From: Sulfurimicrobium lacus
GTDB taxonomy: Bacteria > Pseudomonadota > Gammaproteobacteria > Burkholderiales > Sulfuricellaceae
Length of the DNA stretch: 64,000 nt
Reading direction: 5' to 3'
Assembly (NCBI RefSeq): GCF_011764585.1
Contig: NZ_AP022853.1
Coordinates: 2,215,501 to 2,279,500, forward strand
The first letter of the stretch is position 1; each line of letters opens with the position of its first letter. The notes beneath the pieces were generated by a model. That model did not search any database. It saw only the letters and a program-made list of their open reading frames with translations, and was not told the origin of the DNA. Shown piece by piece: positions 29,588-35,895 of this stretch. Made by a program: the position numbers and the translations under genes.

Positions 29588-29667
29588 ATCCTGCTGCCAT
29601 GTTCGACCCGTATTTTATTACGGCCTTTATTGCTGTTGTGGGGGCCGCATGGATAGCCTTCAATTGA
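29584..29667 (+). CDS. Tiny hydrophobic virion protein (pVII/pIX-like candidate)
   Basis: 27 residues, MNPAAMFDPYFITAFIAVVG followed by AAWIAFN. One membrane helix and no signal sequence, as in the pVII and pIX tip proteins of Ff phages. The start overlaps the previous stop (ATGA at 29584), and its end overlaps the pIII-like gene by 19 bp. The tight coupling supports a real gene despite its size. Confidence 0.6.
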   Translation: MNPAAMFDPYFITAFIAVVGAAWIAFN

Positions 29668-30827
29668 GACTCGCCCACTTTTACGGGCTGATTGTGTCGG
29701 TTTGCATTTTACTTATTTTGCTGGTTCTTAGTGGTGTTGCGCTTGCTGATACCGTTGCTTCTATTCCTCCTTCGCAGACGTGCACTGTTACATATAATTG
29801 TTCGCCTCCGGCTTCTGGTACTGGTTCTTCGGGTGCGCAAGCGTGCGCGAATTTTCTTCCGAGCATTAAGGCCTGCGATCTTACGAATTCTGGTTATGAT
29901 CGGTCTTTGACTATTGTCGAGGCGACTGATACGACTTGCAAAATTCATTATGATTCGGGGTATGTCCAAAATTTCGGGATGGGTTGTGTTCCTGCGAGCG
30001 GGGGCGCTACGTGCCCTGCTGGCGGCTATATGCTCGATACTGGGGGCGCAACTTGTTCCCGTCCCGACTGTTCTGCCGGTCAAACTCGCGATTCTTCAGG
30101 CGCTTGTGTTCGCGATTGCAACGCGATCAAGGGCACGAATTACAGCGGTTATATTCCTGCCGGTTCCAATCCGGCTACAGTCTGTCAGGACGGCTGTAAC
30201 GCAACGGTGGTTAGTGCCACAAATCAGGCGATGGCGGGTGGGGTCCAGGTGATAGCCGGGTCCTTCAGCTATTCCGGTGGTAGTTGTACCGGTAACAATA
30301 TTACGGGCGGTGCGCCGACGTCCTCTTGTCCTGTTGGCAAATGTCAGGGCACGATTAACGGCGTGGCGCAATGTTTTGCTTGTTCCGAGCTGGGTAAAAC
30401 GGCTACTGCCTACTCCGGCACGTCTGATACTACGCTTAAGGTGTCCACGTATAACGCCGATGACACTACAACTACTTCTGTGACGGATACTGCGAGCAAT
30501 ACAACTGGCACGCCTGTCACTGAGGCAAAAACCGAGAGCGCGAAGTTTTGCGAGGATAACCCTACGTCGATACAGTGCCAGGAGCTTGGCGAGGCTCCGT
30601 TGCCCGAGATCGTGCCAACCTCTGAAAAGATGCTTGGCGAAATAACTCCTATTTCTTTGGGTGGCGCTGGTTCCTGCCCGGCGTCTGCGGTCTATACGGT
30701 TGCGGGTCGTTCGTTTGAGTTCAGCTATCAAAAATACTGTGATTTCATGATTGCGATCAAGCCGTTTATCCTGGTGGCTGCTTGGCTTGCGGCTGGCTTG
30801 ATATTTGTCGGTGGGGTGCGTCAGTGA
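29649..30827 (+). CDS. pIII-like adsorption protein
   Basis: 392 residues from ATG 29649. Long N-terminal signal peptide (membrane core about 12-32, ending VALA), a Cys-rich Ser/Thr/Gly-rich extracellular region (about 34-355, roughly 20 cysteines) and a C-terminal membrane anchor (about 368-390, IAIKPFILVAAWLAAGLIFV). This is the inovirus receptor-binding and release protein at the virion tip. The N-terminal sequence shows no homology I can name, as expected for a host-range protein. Confidence 0.82.
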   Translation: MDSLQLRLAHFYGLIVSVCILLILLVLSGVALADTVASIPPSQTCTVTYNCSPPASGTGSSGAQACANFLPSIKACDLTNSGYDRSLTIVEATDTTCKIHYDSGYVQNFGMGCVPASGGATCPAGGYMLDTGGATCSRPDCSAGQTRDSSGACVRDCNAIKGTNYSGYIPAGSNPATVCQDGCNATVVSATNQAMAGGVQVIAGSFSYSGGSCTGNNITGGAPTSSCPVGKCQGTINGVAQCFACSELGKTATAYSGTSDTTLKVSTYNADDTTTTSVTDTASNTTGTPVTEAKTESAKFCEDNPTSIQCQELGEAPLPEIVPTSEKMLGEITPISLGGAGSCPASAVYTVAGRSFEFSYQKYCDFMIAIKPFILVAAWLAAGLIFVGGVRQ

Positions 30828-30925
30828 TCGCGGTTTCTGCGCTTGTCCTGTTCTTTAGTCTGTTCGTTCTGGCTATGTATTTGCTGCTGTTCTTTTGGGA
30901 GTTCTGGTTATCATGGGTCTGTTGA
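30824..30925 (+). CDS. Tiny hydrophobic phage membrane protein
   Basis: 33 residues from GTG 30824, overlapping the pIII-like stop as GTGA. Almost entirely one membrane helix (SALVLFFSLFVLAMYLLLFF) followed by WEFWLSWVC. Its end overlaps the DUF2523 gene by 13 bp. Candidate second pVII/pIX-type tip protein or small assembly factor. No family recognised. Confidence 0.5.
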   Translation: MIAVSALVLFFSLFVLAMYLLLFFWEFWLSWVC

Positions 30926-31191
30926 TTCCGCTTTTAATTAGTCTTGCTGGTAATCTCGTGGCGCGTGCCTTGCTGTCGCTTGGGATGGGGTTCGTGAGTT
31001 ACCAGGTGTTAACCACAATCGCGTCGCGGGTGGCCGACCAGATAACGATATTGTGGGGTACGGGGCTGGCTCCTGTGCTGTCGATGCTTGAGCTGGCTGG
31101 TGTTGGTCAGGCTATCGGGATTATCTTGGGTGGCATGATGGCTCGCGCCACGTTGGGCGCGTCGATTGTCTTGCAAAAAATCTCGTCATGA
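30913..31191 (+). CDS. DUF2523 minor coat protein (pVI-like)
   Basis: 92 residues with three hydrophobic stretches (about 2-18, 24-42 and 62-88), including GMGFVSYQVLTTIASRVAD. This matches DUF2523 proteins that occupy the pVI slot immediately before zot in many inoviruses; pVI caps the virion with pIII. Start ATG 30913. The stop overlaps the zot start as ATGA. Confidence 0.8.
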   Translation: MGLLIPLLISLAGNLVARALLSLGMGFVSYQVLTTIASRVADQITILWGTGLAPVLSMLELAGVGQAIGIILGGMMARATLGASIVLQKISS

Positions 31192-32270
31192 TTGAGTTGC
31201 ACACTGGCGGTAATGGCGCTGGCAAAACCTGCGAAATTGTTTCGCGCTTGATGGCGATCAAAGATCGACCGATCTTCGTTTTTGGCATCAATGAGCTTTT
31301 AATACCTCATGAGAAAACTCCGCCGATCTCGGAATGGACAACACTTCAGCCTCACCCTGAAGATGCCAGCCTTCTTGTTCCTACCTTCACATTTCCGCCT
31401 AATGCGTTGATCGTTATTGATGAGGCACAGAACGTCTACCGTCCTCGTGGTACTGGCACTAAGGTGCCTGACATCGTGGCGGCGTTCGAGGCGCACAGGT
31501 CGCTGGGTATTGATTTTTGGCTCATCACGCAGCATCCCGGGCTTATTGACTCCAATGTCCGAAAGCTGGTGCGGCGGCATGTTCATTACCGTCCTACTGC
31601 CTTAGGTCGCTATTGCTACGAATGGCCTGAGGCCCAGGACCCTGAGAAGCGTTCCACCGCTATCAAGCGCAAATATGGCCTGGATAAGAAAGCGTTTGCC
31701 ATGTACAAGAGCGCGGACGTTCATACCAAGCTGGTGCACAAAAAGCCGTTGGCTTTTTATATCTTGGGTGTCGTTGTTGTGCTTGCGGCGGTGCTTGGGT
31801 ATCGCGTCTATTCCCGCGCATCTGAGCATTTAGCGCCTTCCGCGAAGCCTGCCGACGCGGCGTTGTCGGCGCAGCCTTCTGGTCACGGTGGTGTTGGTAG
31901 GCAATCGACTGATAAGCCTGTTGCGTTGGTGGATTACGTTTCACCGGTGGCCGGTAAACCGGAATTTGCGCCAGCCTATGATGAGCTGCGCAAGCCGAAA
32001 TATATGCCGGTTGTTTCTGGCTGTGTCCTGTCTCGTAAGGGTTGCCGTTGCTACACTCAACAGGGCAGTAAGGTTGATGATGTTTCAGCCGATCAGTGCA
32101 AGGTGTTCGTTGCTGGTGGTTCTTTCAATCCATACGACTCTGCTGTTTTGGTTGCGGCTGGCCAGCCTGGACAGGTCAAGATTGATGCTCCTTCGAAGAC
32201 TGTTGATATTGCACCTTCTGAAATTCCTCCGCATTCTGCGTTACCTCATCGGCTCAACGATCAGGGTTAA
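31188..32270 (+). CDS. zot: Zonular occludens toxin-domain assembly ATPase (pI-like)
   Basis: 360 residues. An inner-membrane ATPase that drives filamentous virion extrusion. Walker A GGNGAGKT (residues 7-14), Walker B ALIVIDEAQ, and FWLITQHPGLID as the sensor segment, in a cytoplasmic N-terminal domain. One membrane helix at about 186-203 and a periplasmic Cys-containing C-terminal domain (VSGCVLSRKGCRCY) that would contact the secretin. No phage secretin gene is present, so a host secretin is presumably used. Last gene of the coupled structural operon. Confidence 0.92.
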   Translation: MIELHTGGNGAGKTCEIVSRLMAIKDRPIFVFGINELLIPHEKTPPISEWTTLQPHPEDASLLVPTFTFPPNALIVIDEAQNVYRPRGTGTKVPDIVAAFEAHRSLGIDFWLITQHPGLIDSNVRKLVRRHVHYRPTALGRYCYEWPEAQDPEKRSTAIKRKYGLDKKAFAMYKSADVHTKLVHKKPLAFYILGVVVVLAAVLGYRVYSRASEHLAPSAKPADAALSAQPSGHGGVGRQSTDKPVALVDYVSPVAGKPEFAPAYDELRKPKYMPVVSGCVLSRKGCRCYTQQGSKVDDVSADQCKVFVAGGSFNPYDSAVLVAAGQPGQVKIDAPSKTVDIAPSEIPPHSALPHRLNDQG

Positions 32271-32302
32271 GTAGCAAATCTCTGGCAGGGTAGGGCGTTG
32301 TT

Positions 32303-32357
32303 TTGGTGACACGAATTACCCGGCGCCGGTCCCGATCCGGCGTTCCTGTGTCGCCAA
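32303..32357. repeat. Hairpin after zot
   Basis: Arms TTGGTGACAC (32303-32312) and GTGTCGCCAA (32348-32357), 9 of 10 paired, with inner CCGGCGCCGG and CCGATCCGGCG (32332-32342). The last is the exact complement of the 11-mer in the hairpin after rep. Another TTGGTGACA lies at 32371-32379 and a 12-mer CCTGGTGCAGCT at 32389-32400, inverted relative to 28528-28539. Confidence 0.6.
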
Positions 32358-32453
32358 TTCCTGGCCGGGGTTGGTGACAATCTTTCTACCTGGTGCAGCT
32401 GTAACTGTTCCCAATATGGTTGTAGAATCGTATGGCATAATGAGAGGGGTGCT

Positions 32454-32816
32454 ATGCAAGCCGCTTTAGATTACTACTGGAACGTTCTGTTCTATCAGTT
32501 CAATCACGCTCTGTATTGCTCATCTTGCAGCCTGAGCACGCCCATGTGCCATGGGTTCTGGATGTGGTCCTTGTTCATCGTGGAAGCGGCAGGCCTGCTT
32601 GTCTTCGTGCCTATCCTCAACCGTGAATATCAAAAATATCGTGGGCGTAAAAGCTATCTGAAGTGGCTGGCCGATTATGAAAAGGTCGCTGATGCCGATG
32701 TTATGGCCAAGGTGTCATGGAAAGGCCATACCTATGTCGATGCGGATTTGTCGCATGAAGAGCTGTCTGCACAGATTCGCCAGGAGCTGGCAACCCGGCG
32801 TGATGTGTCAGCTTGA
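32454..32816 (+). CDS. Prophage membrane protein, unknown function
   Basis: 120 residues. A Cys-containing N-terminal segment (CSSCSLSTPMC) is followed by a membrane helix (about 37-53, MWSLFIVEAAGLLVFVPIL) and a hydrophilic, acidic C-terminal half. It lies after the hairpin region downstream of zot, outside the coupled structural operon, so it is probably accessory (immunity, exclusion or assembly). No family recognised. Confidence 0.6.
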   Translation: MQAALDYYWNVLFYQFNHALYCSSCSLSTPMCHGFWMWSLFIVEAAGLLVFVPILNREYQKYRGRKSYLKWLADYEKVADADVMAKVSWKGHTYVDADLSHEELSAQIRQELATRRDVSA

Positions 32817-32852
32817 AATGGTGACAGGTTATTCACCTGGTGGATCCATGAG

Positions 32853-32955
32853 TGTAACCAATGGTTACAGGATCTCGTTTTCTGGATCCTTCGAGTGTAA
32901 CCAATGGGTACAGAGCTGCAGCCAGCTGCTCGGCGGGCTGTCACCAATGGTTAAA
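32853..32955. repeat. Three 17-bp palindromes at exact 43-bp spacing
   Basis: TGTAACCAATGGTTACA at 32853-32869 (perfect 7-3-7 palindrome), TGTAACCAATGGGTACA at 32896-32912 and TGTCACCAATGGTTAAA at 32939-32955. The start-to-start distances are both 43 bp. The last copy overlaps the 3' end of the minus-strand gene that stops at 32941. They share the TGTNACCAA core with other repeats in the prophage. Confidence 0.75.
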
Positions 32956-33360
32956 GTGGCAAGCGGTGTCTTGCGCTGTTTCAATTTGCCGTGTGATCCA
33001 TCCTAAGTGGTTTTCCAGTTGGTTTATCTCTTGTATGAGTTGGCGGTGCCGTTGGGCGCGTGCGATGCGTGCGTGTGCTTCCTCAATTCGTTCTGGGTCT
33101 GCTCCTATGTACTCGCGGACTCGTTCGCCGTTTTGCTGAGGGTGGATCAGGTAGGCATATTTTCCGGCTTTGTAGTGGATCGTTCCGAAACAGTAGCCTT
33201 GTTCCTCGATTTCGGTTTTCTCTTCTGTTAGTGTTTCGATGGTGCATAGGCCGTTGACTACGCTTTTCTCGATGTTGTTTAGTGTTTGTTTGATGGCATC
33301 GAGTCGCTTGTTCTGGTTGTCGATGAAATCAATGGTGTGGATGTCTTCAGCTTGTTTCAT
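32941..33360 (-). CDS. Prophage coiled-coil protein, unknown function
   Basis: 139 residues from ATG 33360, with AAAAGGA upstream. Helical and coiled-coil-prone at both ends (about 10-50 and 92-130), around a central segment EEQGYCFGTIHYKAGKYAYL and GERVREYIGADPERIE. That centre looks like a small DNA-contact or recombinase-type beta motif. It is the third gene of a minus-strand accessory group. No family recognised. Confidence 0.6.
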   Translation of the reverse strand: MKQAEDIHTIDFIDNQNKRLDAIKQTLNNIEKSVVNGLCTIETLTEEKTEIEEQGYCFGTIHYKAGKYAYLIHPQQNGERVREYIGADPERIEEAHARIARAQRHRQLIQEINQLENHLGWITRQIETAQDTACHFNHW

Positions 33361-33416
33361 ATTGTTATCCTTTTGGTGACAGATTTTGCGATCGAGGCGC
33401 TACTAGGTGTTACCAA

Positions 33417-33635
33417 TTATCGCTTTCTGAGTAGCTGGTTTTTGATGAGCCTCGCGATTACTGCGCTTTTGCTCTCATCGCGGAACTTCAGGTATTCCTC
33501 TAAGCCCTTGTAAAGGTCGTACGGCAGCTCGACGGTGAAGGAGTGGAGCTTGTGCTTCTCGCGGTGGGCGCGTACCCGTGCTGCGTTGTTTTCGTGGATT
33601 CGTTTGCGTCCGCCTGTGCCTGGTCTTTTGTTCAT
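33417..33635 (-). CDS. Ribbon-helix-helix-type DNA-binding protein
   Basis: 72 residues from ATG 33635. A very basic N-terminus (KRPGTGGRKRIHENNAARVR) is followed by HSFTVELPYDLYKGLEEYLK and ESKSAVIARLIKNQLL, the beta strand plus two helices of a CopG/RHH fold. It probably regulates the accessory genes or phage functions by binding palindromic operators. TTGGTGACA/TGTTACCAA repeats lie directly after its stop. Confidence 0.65.
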   Translation of the reverse strand: MNKRPGTGGRKRIHENNAARVRAHREKHKLHSFTVELPYDLYKGLEEYLKFRDESKSAVIARLIKNQLLRKR

Positions 33636-33700
33636 GGTTTGGGCCTCCGTTCGTTTCGTTGGTTGTAACGATTCATGGGAAAAAAGTTGCGGGTTTGGTG

Positions 33701-33955
33701 TCAGATTGCGTTGACCAGGTGCGGTGCGGTGTTGCCAAATTCGATGAAAGGCAAGGGCATTTGAAATGCCGTCTTCATCGTCCTCGCTGGTTTGCTGCAA
33801 AATCCCTTCTTCCATGCTTTAAACCATTTGGCCGTGCTTTCCCTAACGGTTTTCATGACCTGCAAAGCAATCCCTACAGCATCGGCAAAGGGTAGCCAGA
33901 ACTGGCGTTCCTTGAACTCCGTGCCTTTCATGTAGGTTTTGCTGTTCAGGTTCAC
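33701..33955 (-). CDS. Small prophage protein, unknown function
   Basis: 84 residues from GTG 33955; an internal ATG at 33931 would give 76. Basic and aromatic (FKERQFWLPFADAVGIALQ, then WFKAWKKGF), with no membrane segment. First gene of the minus-strand accessory set (66 bp before the RHH gene). The start is uncertain and the family is not recognised. Confidence 0.45.
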   Translation of the reverse strand: MNLNSKTYMKGTEFKERQFWLPFADAVGIALQVMKTVRESTAKWFKAWKKGFCSKPARTMKTAFQMPLPFIEFGNTAPHLVNAI

Positions 33956-34269
33956 TTTGCTTTTCCCGTCAAGTTGGCAAATGCCGCTTGTGTATCAGCA
34001 TCGGGGCCGGTGGTTTTCCGGGCCGGATGGTGGTGCACATGTGGCATGGCTACGAAGCTCAATAAACAGCTGGTAGGGTCAAGGGCAAACCGGAAGCCGC
34101 AAGCGGAGCGGAACGAAGTGAGCACCGAACGGGTGAGGATTTGAGCGGAGCGCCCCTTGATGCTGCCGGGTGTTTATGGAATGACTGCTCCGACTTTGAT
34201 CGAAGCAAAGAGGGGTTAGGTTTTCCGTGGTGCTTCTGACAATCTGGATAGCCATGTCATAATTCGCGC
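33956..34269. other. Phage intergenic region, possible origin
   Basis: About 310 bp with no convincing gene. It holds GC-rich short repeats (GGCCGG, GCGGAGCGG, GAGCGGAGCG) and a long-range inverted pair TCAAGGG/CCCCTTGA. Inovirus genomes keep replication origins and the packaging signal in such a gap, so this is a candidate. Evidence is weak. Confidence 0.35.
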
Positions 34270-34509
34270 ATGCCTGAATGGGGTGCTCGCCTTCGCAATT
34301 ATTATTGGATGCTTCGTTATCATCGTGCTTACGATTATGCGGCACGGCGGTGCTACTATCGCAAGATCGAGGCCGAAAAAAAACGCCTGATTGAGTCAGG
34401 CGTTCATCAAGAAGAGGTAAGACTTTACTGCCGCAGTTTGGCTAACCTGCGCAATAATGCCGCACGCATGAGGTTTGAAAGTTTCTCAAAGCAGTTGCGG
34501 CTTTTTTGA
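34270..34509 (+). CDS. Possible small basic protein near the right prophage end
   Basis: 79 residues, Tyr/Arg-rich and helical (NYYWMLRYHRAYDYAARRCY, then AEKKRLIESGVHQEEVRLYC). The amino-acid pattern looks protein-like, but it has no clear ribosome site. It also runs antisense to both an intrinsic terminator (34376-34404) and the predicted 27-residue repressor extension (34442-34524). It may be a real tail-to-tail overlapping gene or a chance frame. Confidence 0.4.
   Translation: MPEWGARLRNYYWMLRYHRAYDYAARRCYYRKIEAEKKRLIESGVHQEEVRLYCRSLANLRNNAARMRFESFSKQLRLF
34376..34404 (-). terminator. Strong intrinsic terminator reading leftward
   Basis: Perfect 9-bp stem AACGCCTGA (34382-34390) / TCAGGCGTT (34396-34404) with a 5-base loop. 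On the minus strand it is followed by eight uridines (34383-34376). In the integrated state no minus-strand phage gene ends here. In the phage circle it lies 38 bp beyond the predicted extended repressor stop (34442-34444). Confidence 0.85.
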
Positions 34510-34527
34510 ATAACTTTGCAATCCATG

Positions 34528-34555
34528 ATTTTACATAATATACATTATACGAAGC
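34528..34555. other. dif: dif-like site / right attachment site
   Basis: Reads ATTTTACATAA (XerD arm), TATACA (core), TTATACGAAGC (XerC arm). Against reverse-strand E. coli dif this matches 10/11, 6/6 and 8/11, 24 of 28 overall. It is therefore a complete dif, probably the chromosome dimer-resolution site near the replication terminus and the prophage target. Confidence 0.8.
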
Positions 34556-34639
34556 CAGCGATTTAACAAAATCACCAGAGCGGCGCTAGCCGCTACCACC
34601 GCCGCCTTTAGCACGCCGAAGTAATTTTGATAATTTTTT

Positions 34640-34693
34640 GGAAGTAAAAGTCATAAATCGCCTCTTTGCACGATATTTCGCACTTTTACTTCC
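34640..34693. repeat. 12-bp perfect inverted repeat beside dif
   Basis: GGAAGTAAAAGT (34640-34651) and ACTTTTACTTCC (34682-34693) with a 30-base spacer, between dif and the 3' end of the KfrA-like gene. Rightward it is followed by TTTT. Could be a weak terminator for convergent transcripts or a protein-binding site. Confidence 0.5.
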
Positions 34694-34707
34694 TTTTCCG
34701 CTGTTCG

Positions 34708-35721
34708 CTAAGATTTACGGCGCCTTCGTGGCTTAATGGATACGGTCTTAGCAGGCTGCTTGGCAAGCAGACGCTGCATTTCCAAGTCGCGCTGCAACAG
34801 CACGTTACGAGTATCACGTTCTGCCACCAAGGTTTGTAATGATTGCAGTTGCTCGGTTTGTTGCTGGTTCAAGTTTCGCATTTCCCGCAGCATGCCTTCT
34901 GCAACTCCAGTTCCCTGCCTGGCGTTCGCAAGTTCATTCTGTATTTTGGTGATTTCATTACGAAGACGATCAGTAGCCTCTAGATGTGTCTGCCGAAGTT
35001 GCACCAGCTCTTTCTGTAGTTTAACCGTGGATGTTCGCTCACGATCAATTTCCAGCAACGCATGTTTCTCTTTCGCGTCGTACCGTTCTTCAGATTTCTG
35101 TAGTGCTTGGCGCAGCTTTTCCAGTTCGGCCGCGAAGTCACGCCGCGCCTCGGATAATGCGGCTTCAAGCGATGCATTTTGAAGTCCCGCAGCTGCCAGT
35201 TGTGTTGACAATGAGTCTTTACTGGCGCGTTCGGACGCCAGGTCCCTTTCTAGTTGCAGAGAGCGATCAAAGGCCATTTGGGCAGAATGACGTGCCTGTT
35301 CAAGTTCCTTTAATGCGGCAGCCCGATCGTTCTCGGAATTCGCTTTCGTGGTTTGCGCTTCTAAGACAGCGTTCTGAGCTTCGACTCGGTAAGCCGCTAG
35401 CCCCTCATGAGCCGCCGCTTGGGATTGAGTCCACAGGGCCGCAACCATTTCACCTGCTGCGGTCTTCAGTTCGTCCGGAAGATCAGGATGCTCAATTCTT
35501 ACCCGGCTTTTCTCACGCAAGTCTTCCCAGAATTTTCCCAGTGCTTCGGCTGGTGCCGACATGCTGCCCTTTCGGACATACTGGTACAGCTTGTTAGCCG
35601 TGGGAGTGACACCATACCGGAAAAACAAAATGGTGCAGACCTCTCGGTACAGATCCTTAGTATCAGGAACGCTTTTTCGAAGAGCTTCTATGTCGGCGGT
35701 AATTTGTGATTCTGTGGTCAT
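34708..35721 (-). CDS. KfrA-like DNA-binding coiled-coil protein
   Basis: 337 residues. The N-terminal KfrA-type DNA-binding domain (about 5-115, RYGVTPTANKLYQYVRKGSM and EALGKFWEDLREKSRVR) is followed by a continuous coiled coil (about 120-310) and a basic tail KPRRRRKS. KfrA proteins on plasmids bind their own promoter and affect partitioning; chromosomal copies accompany integrases in mobile elements. It is divergent from the recombinase gene at 35896, with its 3' end about 150 bp from dif. Confidence 0.82.
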   Translation of the reverse strand: MTTESQITADIEALRKSVPDTKDLYREVCTILFFRYGVTPTANKLYQYVRKGSMSAPAEALGKFWEDLREKSRVRIEHPDLPDELKTAAGEMVAALWTQSQAAAHEGLAAYRVEAQNAVLEAQTTKANSENDRAAALKELEQARHSAQMAFDRSLQLERDLASERASKDSLSTQLAAAGLQNASLEAALSEARRDFAAELEKLRQALQKSEERYDAKEKHALLEIDRERTSTVKLQKELVQLRQTHLEATDRLRNEITKIQNELANARQGTGVAEGMLREMRNLNQQQTEQLQSLQTLVAERDTRNVLLQRDLEMQRLLAKQPAKTVSIKPRRRRKS

Positions 35722-35895
35722 TTCGTAGCTCCTGCGACTCCATAGCTAAGCATCATTAGGCTCTTGTCGTTAGTAATATAACGTATAACGTTGTAGATAT
35801 GATTTTGAATTAGTAGATTTTGACATTATGACTCTACTGTCGAATAATGTCTGGAAATGCTATTTCTAAAATGGCCTGACCTTGGAATATAAAAA
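35722..35895. promoter_or_regulatory. Divergent promoter region with palindrome
   Basis: Between the KfrA-like gene and the recombinase gene. AACGT-ATA-ACGTT (35780-35792) is a perfect short palindrome in AT-rich DNA and a candidate KfrA operator controlling both genes. Confidence 0.45.

Larger units (their letters stand above)
26354..34544. mobile_element. Filamentous (inovirus) prophage integrated at a dif-like site
   Basis: About 8.2 kb bounded by two direct copies of ATGATTTTACATAATATACA (26354-26373 and 34525-34544). The content is a typical inovirus: repressor, HUH Rep, ssDNA-binding protein, major coat protein with signal peptide, minor coat proteins, pIII-like adhesin, DUF2523 protein and Zot assembly ATPase, all on the plus strand after the repressor. 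Size is normal for the family. No integrase lies inside the repeats, and the repeats match dif, so host XerC/XerD are the likely recombinases. The coding DNA is AT-richer than its surroundings. Confidence 0.85.

Noticed and set aside
34079-34345. 88-codon minus-strand frame in the prophage
   Set aside because: Its end (repeated Pro/Arg/Leu) follows from GC-rich short repeats of the intergenic region; no start signal.
34586-34654. 22-codon minus-strand frame with a GGGG stretch beside dif (MTFTSKKLSKLLRRAKGGGG)
   Set aside because: It has an AGAGG-like site but is too short and unsupported; more likely part of the inverted-repeat region.
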